Made by a program: the position numbers and the translations under genes. Of a stretch of 64,000 nucleotides of DNA, positions 55,030 to 64,000 are shown piece by piece (positions within the stretch are counted from its first letter, which is position 1; each line of letters begins with the position of its first letter). The stretch is from Neocallimastix lanati (nom. inval.) (Eukaryota; Neocallimastigomycota; Neocallimastigomycetes; Neocallimastigales; Neocallimastigaceae), in contig JACVTC010000031.1 in assembly GCA_016946835.1 (NCBI GenBank), positions 472,001-536,000 on the forward strand. Reading direction: 5' to 3'. The notes beneath the pieces were generated by a model. That model was given only the letters and a program-made list of their open reading frames with translations. It did not search any database and was not told the origin of the DNA.

Positions 55030-55263
55030 TGTTAACTTTATTAATATAAAGTTATATTCTAGCTTAGGTTTAATAAAATATTAAATTAAATTATATTAAA
55101 TACATTGTAATCATAAATTAAATATAAATTAATATGTATCTAGAACAAGCCACAATTAAATATAAATACATGTAATTTTCTCTGTACTTTAAATCTTTGT
55201 TAACCATTTATTTATATTCTATAAATAATAAATTTATATTAATTAATAAAACGAATTTTAATA
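55030..55263 (+). repeat. Element G 5' LTR
   Basis: 234 bp, TGTTAACTTT...AATTTTAATA; ends TA rather than CA. Confidence 0.88.
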
Positions 55264-55280
55264 GATTAAGAGTCTCAAGC
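55264..55280 (+). promoter_or_regulatory. Element G primer binding site matching tRNA-Lys(CUU) anticodon arm
   Basis: GATTAAGAGTCTCAAGC starts at the LTR edge. Its complement GCTTGAGACTCTTAATC matches 16 of 17 bases of tRNA-Lys(CUU) around the anticodon. The Gag ATG is only 25 bp from the LTR. Confidence 0.7.
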
Positions 55281-55288
55281 AACCGAAA

Positions 55289-58200
55289 ATGTCTGACAGC
55301 GCTGAATGTTTCGTTTACAAGGGTTCCAACTTCAAAATGTGGAAAAAGTTACTCATTAACATTTTGAAAGCCAAAGATCTCTCTGATTACGCCACAACCA
55401 ATATTTTCAATGAAACCGATAGAGACCATGAAAACTTTGGGGAAATCGATAAAAACAACTCAAAGGTTGTTGCTATTATCATCAAGTCTGTGGATGAATC
55501 AATTTATCAAGATATTGAGGATTTAGAATCTGCCTTTGACATGATCAGGAAACTGGAAGATATTAACCAAGAAGCAGATGAACTAATTGTAGAAAAATTA
55601 ATAAAGAAACTGAAAATTATGAAGCCTCGAAACTATATGGAAGTTTTAAAATGTTTATCTGACATGTTAAACACTTTTAACAAACTTAAAACCGCCAATT
55701 ACGATATGAGTGAAAATGACAAAATCCAATATATGTTCAAGGCGCTACCAAAGGAATTACAAATTGCTTTCCTGCCTGAACCTGGTAAAACAGCTGAAGA
55801 ATATTATGATCTCATCAAATCAAGAAATATATTTATTAGATGCATGAATGAACAAAAAATAATCAAGCCACAAATTAACCATAATAATCGTAACAATTAT
55901 AATAACTACGATGATCCCATGGATTTAGACCTAGTATTTAACAGAAATAATAGGTATAAAAGCCACAGACAAAATAATTCTCAACGAAGAATTCCAAATA
56001 AATACTGCCATATTTGTAACCAACGTGGTCATTTAACAAGTGAATACCATTACAACGGGAGAACAAACGGAACCATGGATCAAACTAAATTTAATAATAA
56101 TAATAATAATAACTATAATAACAGATTTAATAACAATAATTATAATAATAATAAATTTAATAACAATTATGATAAAAATAATAATAAAAGTTATAAAAAT
56201 AATAATAAAAATTATAGTAAAAATTATAAAAATCGTAATAATTATATTAATAACATTGAAAATAACAATTTACCTGTTGATTATGATGATGACATAAATT
56301 ATGAAAATTTAAGTCACATGATTAACAATAGTCTTGATAGTGTTGAATTTTTAAATAACTTAAATAAATCTAATCATAACCTTAATAATTATAAAAATGA
56401 TAAAAATAAATTAAATAAAAATTTTAATAATAATCTTAATAATTATGAAAGTAAAAATAATAATTTACATAAAGAACTTAATAATGATATAAATTACACT
56501 AATAATGCTAATTATATTAATAATTATGATAACAATAACAATTGCCCTACTAATGACAACAACGAATCAACTTGGATCTATGATTCTGGTGCAATTGTTC
56601 ATATTACTAATGACCGAAGTTTATTAACTAACTTTAAAAAATACAAAATTAATTTAACATGTGCCAACAATTCTGAAATGGAATTCGAGGGATTTGGTAC
56701 ATACAAAGGCTCAATTAACGGTTATAACATTACTTTAAGTAAAGTATTTTATTCTAGGCACGCAAACAAAAATTTAATTAGTGGTATACAATTTGCCTAC
56801 ACTGAATTAATATCAATTACTAAACTTATTAATAATGAGCCACATCTTATCATTACGGATAATGATAATAATATTATTAATACTTATAGGTCAATTGATG
56901 GAAGAAACACATTTAGAATCAAAATAAATAATAAATATAATAACTTAATTATGAACACCGATAATGATAATCTTTGGCATAGAAGACTTGGTCACTTCTA
57001 TCACAAAGATTTATCTAAATTTATAAAGGAACACACCACAAGTCATAATAACAATGACAATAATTGTATTACTTGTGGAATAGCTAAAATGAAAAGGTTA
57101 CCTCACAACAGGGTAACTCCTAAAGCTACCAAGTTATTAGATGTTATCCACTCCGACATTGTTGGTCCTTTCCCGGATTCATTTTTTGGTTTTAAATTCA
57201 TCATTACTTTCATTGATGAATTCTCTAGGAAAGCCTGGATTTTTACTATGAAAAGAAAATCAGATGCCATCGATATTATTAATTTTTTCAAATATTTAAA
57301 TAATCTTTTTCCAAATTATAAAATTACTAATTTCAAATCGGACCAAGGCAAAGAATATTGTAGTAGAAGAGTCAACAAATTCTGTAAAAAGAATGGTATT
57401 AGAAAACTCTATTCTCCTCCAAGAAATCCTCAAAATAATGGAATTGCTGAACGATTTAATCAAACCATTCTTTATTCCCTAAAATGTTTATTAAGCTGGA
57501 GTAAACTCAACATTAAATTTTGGGATTTTGCTATACGTTATTCAAAATATCTTTATAATCTTACTCCTCATTCAGGAATAAATAATCAAATTCCCAATGA
57601 AGTATTTTATGGTACTCCCATTCATGTTAATCATATTAAAGTTTTTGGATGCATCGCTTATTATAAGGATTTCTCTCCCAAGAAAGGAAAATTAGATCCT
57701 AACGCCAAAAAGGGTTTTTTCTTAGGTTTCAGTAATGATTCTAATTCTTATTTAATAATGGACTATAATAATTTTTCTCTACATCAAGTAAGAGAAGTAT
57801 TATTTCAAGAAGACACCCCTGCCTGCATTACTAAAGATATTACAAAAAGAATTTCGCCTTATGTTAAAGACAATAATAATAAATTAAATTTATGCTTAGA
57901 TTTATCTTTTATCAACAATTTATTAAGCAATTATACAAATAATAATATACATAATAATAATAATATCAACAACAATTATGACAATAATGACGATAATTAT
58001 TTTATTCCTGACAATAATAATATCATTAATATTCCTGATAATCCACCTAATAATATTAATATTCATAATAATATTCCTAATAATGATATTCATAATAATA
58101 ATTATAATAATAATTCTCCTGATGATTATAATGTTAATAATAATAACTTTAACAATAATTTAAATATTGATAATTATAATATTTCAGATCAAAATAATAA

Positions 58201-58531
58201 TAATAATTTTTCATATCAAAATAATGAAAAATTTTTAATTAATAAAAATTTGTCAAAAAATGAACAAAATTTAAATAATAATAATTTCAATAATAATTTT
58301 AATAATAATAATAATAATAATAATAATTTAATATACGATAAAAATTTTTCAAATAATTTTATTAATTCTAATAACAATAATCTTATTGGCTCAAATATTC
58401 AATACAATGGTAAAAATTTTTCTGATACAATAAATTCTGAATTTAATCAAAATTTAGAAAATTTTAATCAAAATACAAATACCAATACAATAACCAATGA
58501 AAATTTTTCCAACACCAAAAAATTTTTCTAA
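55289..58531 (+). CDS. Element G Gag-protease-integrase
   Basis: 1080 residues. Copia-type Gag (MSDSAECFVYKGSNFKMW). A zinc knuckle follows near residue 240 in which the last Cys is Tyr (C-HI-C-NQRG-H-LTSE-Y). After a long Asn/Lys linker comes protease (WIYDSGAIVHI, about 430). The integrase has an HHCC domain (CITCGIAK) and a core with Asp in HSDIVGPF, Asp in FKSDQGKEY and Glu in NGIAERFN. It ends in a very Asn-rich segment and stops at 58531, overlapping the next frame by 35 bases. Whether that frame change is a mutation in an A/T run or a normal feature is open. Confidence 0.9.
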   Translation: MSDSAECFVYKGSNFKMWKKLLINILKAKDLSDYATTNIFNETDRDHENFGEIDKNNSKVVAIIIKSVDESIYQDIEDLESAFDMIRKLEDINQEADELIVEKLIKKLKIMKPRNYMEVLKCLSDMLNTFNKLKTANYDMSENDKIQYMFKALPKELQIAFLPEPGKTAEEYYDLIKSRNIFIRCMNEQKIIKPQINHNNRNNYNNYDDPMDLDLVFNRNNRYKSHRQNNSQRRIPNKYCHICNQRGHLTSEYHYNGRTNGTMDQTKFNNNNNNNYNNRFNNNNYNNNKFNNNYDKNNNKSYKNNNKNYSKNYKNRNNYINNIENNNLPVDYDDDINYENLSHMINNSLDSVEFLNNLNKSNHNLNNYKNDKNKLNKNFNNNLNNYESKNNNLHKELNNDINYTNNANYINNYDNNNNCPTNDNNESTWIYDSGAIVHITNDRSLLTNFKKYKINLTCANNSEMEFEGFGTYKGSINGYNITLSKVFYSRHANKNLISGIQFAYTELISITKLINNEPHLIITDNDNNIINTYRSIDGRNTFRIKINNKYNNLIMNTDNDNLWHRRLGHFYHKDLSKFIKEHTTSHNNNDNNCITCGIAKMKRLPHNRVTPKATKLLDVIHSDIVGPFPDSFFGFKFIITFIDEFSRKAWIFTMKRKSDAIDIINFFKYLNNLFPNYKITNFKSDQGKEYCSRRVNKFCKKNGIRKLYSPPRNPQNNGIAERFNQTILYSLKCLLSWSKLNIKFWDFAIRYSKYLYNLTPHSGINNQIPNEVFYGTPIHVNHIKVFGCIAYYKDFSPKKGKLDPNAKKGFFLGFSNDSNSYLIMDYNNFSLHQVREVLFQEDTPACITKDITKRISPYVKDNNNKLNLCLDLSFINNLLSNYTNNNIHNNNNINNNYDNNDDNYFIPDNNNIINIPDNPPNNINIHNNIPNNDIHNNNYNNNSPDDYNVNNNNFNNNLNIDNYNISDQNNNNNFSYQNNEKFLINKNLSKNEQNLNNNNFNNNFNNNNNNNNNLIYDKNFSNNFINSNNNNLIGSNIQYNGKNFSDTINSEFNQNLENFNQNTNTNTITNENFSNTKKFF

Positions 58532-59624
58532 TCCAAATTATGTACAAAATTCTAATAATAAAAAATTTTTAATTAATGAAAATTTTAATTCAAAAAATGA
58601 TCAAAATTTTATTAATAAAAATTTTTTATCAGAAGAAGATAAAAATAATAATAATATTAATAATTTTATTAATAATAATTCAAATAATAATAACATAAAT
58701 ATTTATAGAAATAATAAAAGAAAATCTAAATTTACCAATAATAATATTATTAAACACTTCAAACCTAATATTAATAATAATAATATTGATATTTACAATA
58801 ATAATAATAATCATAATAATATTATTTCTTATAATAATAATCCTAATAATTTTAATTACAACAATGATAATTTAATTAATACTATTGAAACTGAAAATGA
58901 AGAAGTTCCGAAAACCTATCAAAAAGCTCTCAATTGTGATCATGCCGATGAATGGGATATTGCTATCCAAGAAGAACTCAAAAATTTATATGATAATAAT
59001 ACAATGACTTTTGTTAAAAAACTACCAAGAGGAAAACAACCAATTTCTACAAGATGGGTTTTTGCAATTAAAAAGGATGCAAATAATAAAATTATTAAAA
59101 GAAAGGCCAGACTTGTTGCAAGAGGTTTTGCTCAAAGATACGGCATCGATTATGAACTTACATATAGTCCGACATTAAACGTTGATTGTATAAAATTACT
59201 TATCGCTTTTGCTGCTCAATTTCAATGGACTGTTTATCAATTAGATTTTAAATCTGCCTATCTAAACGCCGCCTTAGACAAAGAAATTTACACCGAAATT
59301 CCTTACGGCGATGAAAACTACGGTAAAGGCTATTGGATTCTAAATAAGGCATTGTACGGCCTTAAACAATCAGGCCGCCAGTGGAATAAAACCATTACAA
59401 AATTTTTAACCGAAAACAAATTTCATCAATCCACCACTGATCCATGTGTTTTCTTTAAAAAGCAGAAGGAAGAACTAACTTGTATTATAGGACTTTATGT
59501 TGATGATATGCTAATTATAGGTGAAAATTTCGAAATTGTTAGAATTGTTTCAAGAATTAAAGATAACTTTAAGGTATCAAAATGTGGATTTGCTGACTTC
59601 ATATTAGGAAAGGAATCAAAATAG
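58497..59624 (+). CDS. Element G reverse transcriptase
   Basis: 375 residues. Asn-rich start, then copia RT: TRWVFAIKKDAN, KARLVARGFAQ, LDFKSAYLNAAL, LYGLKQSGRQWN and catalytic YVDDMLIIG. It stops at 59624 just after FADFILGKESK; a one-base change near 59612-59618 leads into the following frame. The listed Met at 58497 is not necessarily used. Confidence 0.88.
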   Translation: MKIFPTPKNFSNPNYVQNSNNKKFLINENFNSKNDQNFINKNFLSEEDKNNNNINNFINNNSNNNNINIYRNNKRKSKFTNNNIIKHFKPNINNNNIDIYNNNNNHNNIISYNNNPNNFNYNNDNLINTIETENEEVPKTYQKALNCDHADEWDIAIQEELKNLYDNNTMTFVKKLPRGKQPISTRWVFAIKKDANNKIIKRKARLVARGFAQRYGIDYELTYSPTLNVDCIKLLIAFAAQFQWTVYQLDFKSAYLNAALDKEIYTEIPYGDENYGKGYWILNKALYGLKQSGRQWNKTITKFLTENKFHQSTTDPCVFFKKQKEELTCIIGLYVDDMLIIGENFEIVRIVSRIKDNFKVSKCGFADFILGKESK

Positions 59625-60421
59625 AAAGAGAAAATAATGATATTTATATCTCACAAGAAGCATTCATTGATAATCTATTAAATAAATATAGTATAAATAA
59701 TAAAAAGAAAATAAAATCACCATGTTCAGTAAATGAAAATAATGAAGATAATGAACCTGTTGACAAAATAAAATTCAAAAGTATTATCGGATCCTTAATT
59801 TATCTTGCAAGATGCACACGTCCAGACATTGCATTTGCTGTTAACTTTGTTGCTAGAAAATCAGAAAATCCAACTCAAGCCGATTGGAAAAAAGCTATTA
59901 AAATATTAAAATACTTAAATGGAACAAAACATTATAAAATAAGATATGACGGTAAAGGTAAAATAAATGCACATACAGATTCAGATTTTGCCGGTGATCC
60001 AAATGATAGAAAATCTACTTCAGGACACATTATCTTAATGGGTACAAATCCTATTTCATGGTATTCTAAAAAACAAACAACTGTCGCAACGTCTACTGCC
60101 GAAGCTGAATATTTAAGTACTACAGAATGTATTAAGAAAGTATTACAAATTAAAAATCTACTTTATGAATTATTTGGAGAAACTGAAACTATAGACATAT
60201 ACACAGATAATGAAGCAAGCAAAAGTAGCATTGAAGCAGGTCATTTAAATCCAAAGCTTAGACATATTAGTGTTAGCTACCATTTCAACAATGAAAATAT
60301 ATTAAATAAAAATGTTCAACTAAAATATATTAGTACAAATGATATGCTGGCCGATCCATTAACCAAAAACCTTAATGGAAACAAAATAACTAATTTTACA
60401 AATAAAATTTTTATAAAATAA
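59613..60421 (+). pseudogene. Element G RT end and RNase H
   Basis: The frame opens near 59613 (IKIERENNDIYISQ) and continues unbroken to 60421. It reads the RT thumb region (IIGSLIYLARCTRPDI), then copia RNase H with AHTDSDFAGD, the STAEAEYL motif, YTDNEAS and the ADPLTKNL end. It has no start of its own, so it depends on the upstream frame. Confidence 0.88.
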
Positions 60422-60442
60422 AAAATTTAATTTGAGGGGGAG

Positions 60443-60676
60443 TCTTAACTTTATTAATATAAAGTTATATTCTAGCTTAGGTTTAATAAAATATTAAATT
60501 AAATTATATTAAATACATTGTAATCATAAATTAAATATAAATTAATATGTATCTAGAACAAGCCACAATTAAATATAAATACATGTAATTTTCTCTGTAC
60601 TTTAAATCTTTGTTAACCATTTATTTATATTCTATAAATAATAAATTTATATTAATTAATAAAACGAATTTTAATA
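60443..60676 (+). repeat. Element G 3' LTR
   Basis: 234 bp, same as the 5' LTR except TC at the start. Confidence 0.88.
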
Positions 60677-60681
60677 TTAAT

Positions 60682-60735
60682 TATTGAAATGTAAATTACT
60701 GAAATTGAGATTTCAATTCAGTTATAATTTCAACA
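60682..60735 (-). repeat. LTR unit 3 of the AATAA stack, right part
   Basis: Ends CAGTTATAATTTCAACA, the complement of the start of the 38569 LTR; AATAA follows at 60736-60740. Confidence 0.78.
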
Positions 60736-60740
60736 AATAA

Positions 60741-61321
60741 TGTCAAGGATTTGATTCAAATTAATTTATATTTAATACTACAAAAATAACAATTTAATTA
60801 TAAATATAATTTGTACTCCTTAAATCCTTGTACCGTTCATAACCAAATTAATATTGTATTACATATTAATTAATATTATCCCTTTTTATATTAATTAATA
60901 TAGTTGAATATTATTTATAAAAATTGTTTTTTTATTAATTATATTATTTTATATATTTTTATTATCTTATATTATATATGTATTATTCTATTACTTTATA
61001 TATTAAAATTATATTTTATATTGTTATCTTTAAATTAGTATTTATTAAAATATATTATTAAATATTTTATATTGTTTTTCAAAAATATAAAAGAACTAAA
61101 AAATATTCTTTTTTAAATCTTTGTAAGATTATTATTTACAAATAATCTGATAACTTTATAATAAAACATATTAAATAAAAATATAGTTAATTAAAGGTTT
61201 AATAATAAAATAATATTTTATATTTGAATAAATCAATTTATAAAATAAAATAATATCAAAAGGTTATTAGATTAAAGGCTTCCAACCAAGTTTACCCTTT
61301 AATCTAAGTACCAACTTAACA
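60741..61321. repeat. LTR unit 4 of the AATAA stack
   Basis: 581 bp, TGTCAAGG...CAACTTAACA, with AATAA on both sides (60736-60740, 61322-61326). Has inverted arms TTAGATTAAAGG/CCCTTTAATCTAA near 61267-61307. Confidence 0.65.
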
Positions 61322-61326
61322 AATAA

Positions 61327-61371
61327 GAAAGATAGATAAATTTTATAATAAATTTATCTAAGTTTCTTACA
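61327..61371 (-). repeat. C-lineage LTR, right part
   Basis: Completes the LTR that starts at 46882; ends GTTTCTTACA, followed by CACAC. Confidence 0.7.
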
Positions 61372-62014
61372 CACACTGATAAATAATAATAATATATATT
61401 AAGAAATAGTAAAAGATTTTATAATATTTTAAATATTAAAATAATTAAATAGTAATAACTTAATAATAATCTTGTTCATAATATTAAATAATTATAATAA
61501 TTTTTATTATTATAATAATATTATTTAATAATAATATTTATATACATTTGATTGGAAAATATAGTTACACCAACTATAATAATAATATAAATATAAAAAT
61601 TTTTATATGGAATAATTAGTTCTTTAGAAATTAATTTATAAAATAATTATGAAATTTATTAAGAGAATTTATTTAGAAAAATAATGAATTTTAACAATTA
61701 AAAATATTTCTCAACGTTGTATAATCAACTATAAAAATATTAAATAAAAATTATTATTATAACAAATATATAAAGTTATAAACTATATTATTTATATTAT
61801 AGTATTTAACTATTTTAATTATTTATAAAAAGAATTATAATATTTAATATATAGATTAAATATTATATAAATTTTTAATAAAACATTTTTTTTAAAATAA
61901 TTAAGTAAATTTAAATATTAAATATCGGTAAAACTTGTTAAAATAAAACAAGGTAAAACGATATAAAATAAGTTTAAGAAAATAAAATAAATAATACCTT
62001 AAACTTATTAACAT
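61372..62014. other. AT-rich segment, probably another LTR
   Basis: After CACAC it begins TGATAAATAA and ends CTTATTAACA just before the next LTR. No coding content. Boundaries are guessed from spacing. Confidence 0.4.
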
Positions 62015-62915
62015 TGTAAAGAATAATAATTAATTTTTATTAAAATAAAAAATAATTATTAATCTTTATTAAATAAAATAATAATTATTTAATAAAATTT
62101 ATTAACTTTATTATAAAAAATTTTTAATATAAAATTATTATTAATAATTTAAAATTAATATTATAAAATTATTATTCTTATCATTGTATTAATTAATAAT
62201 ATTAAAATAATTAAACATTAATATTTTTTATATTTGTTAAAATTCATTTGATAATTAAATGTTAAGTTTTAATTTAAATAATTGTTACATTAATATAATT
62301 TTAAATAAATCTAATATAAATTATAGAATTATAATTTAGAAATAATTATAAAATTATATTAAAAATCATAATGTAACAAATCAAATGAAAAAAGAATAAT
62401 TAATATTTAAAAAATTAATTAAAATAAAACAATGTCATGTATAATTGACATTGTTTAAACAAAACAAATGTTAATTGAAGTTTTCCGATTGGAAAATATC
62501 GGTTTTTATTCAATTAACATATGATCAATTTTATTAATAATTGATCATTAAACTTTTTAGGTTTTTCTCCCAAATCTTTTCCTAAAAAGTTATTCATTAA
62601 GATTTGGAACTTTACTATAAATAATTCTTGATTTTCTTTATTTTGAAAATCAAGAGTTATTATTATAAGAATATAATTATAATAATAAACAAAATAAATT
62701 TTTAATTTTTTAAAAATAACAAAAATCTTAATAAAAATTATTTTTAATAAAAAATATTTTAATAAAAATTTTATTTGAACTAATCTCTTATAATAAACTC
62801 CTACCCTATTTTAAGTTTCGTTAAGTATTTTCTTTTTTTTTAATTTCTCGATTAATATTAGTATTAATTGTAGAAAAGGGTTAAATTTAATTAAGTTTAA
62901 ATTTAATTCTTTACA
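62015..62915 (-). repeat. Solo LTR (TGTAAAG type), second copy
   Basis: 901 bp, near-identical to 27837-28765. Flanked by AACAT (left) and AACAC (right), a one-mismatch duplication. Carries module copy 7. Confidence 0.88.
62521..62660. other. LTR structured module, copy 7 (inverted)
   Basis: Same helices as copy 2: ACTTTTTAGG (62552)/CCTAAAAAGT (62581) and CCAAATCTT (62570)/AAGATTTGG (62599). Confidence 0.75.
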
Positions 62916-63455
62916 AACACTTGTTGAGGTTCATATTAGAAAAGGAGTGTGAACATTAAATAAATAGATAATTTAACTAAAGACTAAATTACACTAAAAG
63001 AATTTATTATTACACATTATAAATTTTATTTAAAGAACTATTATTAAAAATATTTATTATTTATAAATTATATAATTATTTTATTGTTAAAAATAACTTT
63101 ATTAATATTAATATTTATTATTATAACAATATGGGAAACCTTTCAATTCTTATTCCTATTTCATTATCACTACTATTTCTACTATTTCTTTTCTCAGAAA
63201 GGCCCCCTTCATAAAATAATATGGATAATACATATTTTATGTTATTTAGTTACATTATTAAATCCAATCATTTAATTAATAAATTACATAAATTTAATAT
63301 TTAAAATAATAAAATATAATTAATATATAAAAAAAATTATTATATAGAATATAAGAAAATTATTAATAGTAAAGAATATAATAATATATTTTTATATAAT
63401 AAATTATTAAAAATTTAATTAAAAATATCATTATTATTCTATTCTTTATTACACT
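62916..63455. other. AT-rich region with LTR-like terminus
   Basis: No convincing gene; a 63-codon hydrophobic frame at 63084-63275 lacks any recognisable feature. The right end has GTAAAGAATATA...TATTCTTTA arms (about 63377-63450) like those at 5868 and 12917. Confidence 0.45.
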
Positions 63456-64000
63456 TGTTATGGTTCGGGTTTTATTAGAATTTTATTTAATTATTTATTT
63501 TTAATATTTTTCTGTCTACATTTTAATTATTGAAAAACTTCACTTATTTATACTTTTTGAAAAAAAATAAATATGTAAAGCCTTTCTACATTTTATTATT
63601 ATATTTAAAAAAAAAATATTTACTATTACTAATTACTTAAAATTTTATATTAATTTAAATTAACTAATTCATAAGTATTTTTATTTTAATAAATTTTATT
63701 TACATAATTTTATATTATTTTTCATATACTAAAACTAAATTATTTAATATATACGAAAAGTAACAAACAAAATTTAAAAAGATTTTACAGAAATGTAAAG
63801 TTATTTTAATCAAGAATGTTAATATAATATTCTTATATTTTATATAAATTAAATTTAAAAACTATAATATATTTAATATTTATTATTAATCAATTAAGAT
63901 TTGATTTTATTTGTGGGGAATAAAAATATAAAATAATCAATTTAAAAATAAAATAAAATACTAAAAAGAATACAAGTTTAATATTGATACAATATAATAA
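63456..64000. repeat. LTR-like repeat beginning TGTTATGGTTCGGG, cut by window end
   Basis: Very similar to 12182-12725 throughout, with scattered substitutions and small indels. Continues past the window. Confidence 0.6.

Larger units (their letters stand above)
55030..60676 (+). mobile_element. Element G: Ty1/copia-like retrotransposon
   Basis: LTRs of 234 bp (55030-55263, 60443-60676) differ by eye only at the second base (TG versus TC). TTAAT flanks the element (55025-55029, 60677-60681). The only coding element on the plus strand. Gag-protease-integrase, RT and RNase H are all recognisable; two frame changes separate them. The polypurine tract GAGGGGGAG lies directly before the 3' LTR. 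Confidence 0.93.

Noticed and set aside
63084-63275. Small hydrophobic protein of 63 codons
   Set aside because: Random reading of T-rich DNA with no conserved motif or coding context; similar frames at 91-273, 13521-13706, 35667-35858, 37065-37253 and 48614-48829 were rejected for the same reason.

Overview
The window is extremely AT-rich eukaryotic DNA: long A/T homopolymers, Asn-rich low-complexity protein segments, an ankyrin-repeat gene and a very dense load of LTR retrotransposons. This fits an anaerobic gut fungus (Neocallimastigomycota). That placement is an inference from composition and gene style; an AT-rich amoeba is not excluded by sequence alone.

Layout. Bases 1-5900 hold the only non-mobile gene, an 851-residue ankyrin-repeat protein (882-3437, +). 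Downstream lie a small terminal-inverted-repeat element (4700-5067) and a head-to-head telomere-like palindrome (5094-5116). From about 5.9 kb to the right end almost everything is LTR retrotransposon, and all but one of the coding elements lie on the minus strand. The elements are: A (5927-11331, Ty3/gypsy-like, decayed, RT deleted); D (15394-37161, chromodomain gypsy element with an in-frame RT-less ORF); E (20268-26810, Ty1/copia-like, inside D); C (28773-35679, gypsy-like, one intact 1427-residue gag-pol, near-identical LTRs); B (40788-46878, sister of A); H (47980-54366, gypsy-like with chromodomain-like tail); G (55030-60676, copia-like, plus strand). Solo or interrupted LTRs fill most of the gaps.

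The nest can be unpicked because target-site duplications (TSDs) survive: A ATCCT, D ATAAG, E AATTT, C GAATG, B CACT, H AATAA, G TTAAT, plus solo LTRs with CAATC, CTGAA, TGAA, TTACA and ACAC. An LTR starting at 14877 was hit by D. D was hit by E in its leader, and its 5' LTR took a pile of insertions at one TGAA/CTGAA site. Further right, an LTR starting at 46882 was hit at an AATAA site that now carries four LTR units in a row, each separated by AATAA.

The most interesting structure is a module of about 150-170 bp shared by the LTRs of the C lineage: a hairpin, then two crossing helices of 8-10 bp forming an H-type pseudoknot, then another hairpin. Both pseudoknot helices and the second hairpin change in a compensatory way between copies. 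Other points: canonical -1 frameshift heptamers at the gag-pro junction of A, B and H; copia-type elements whose primer site matches the anticodon arm of tRNA-Lys(CUU); elements C and E whose last codons double as the polypurine tract and whose stop codon is supplied by the LTR; and aspartic protease active sites with Cys substitutions.
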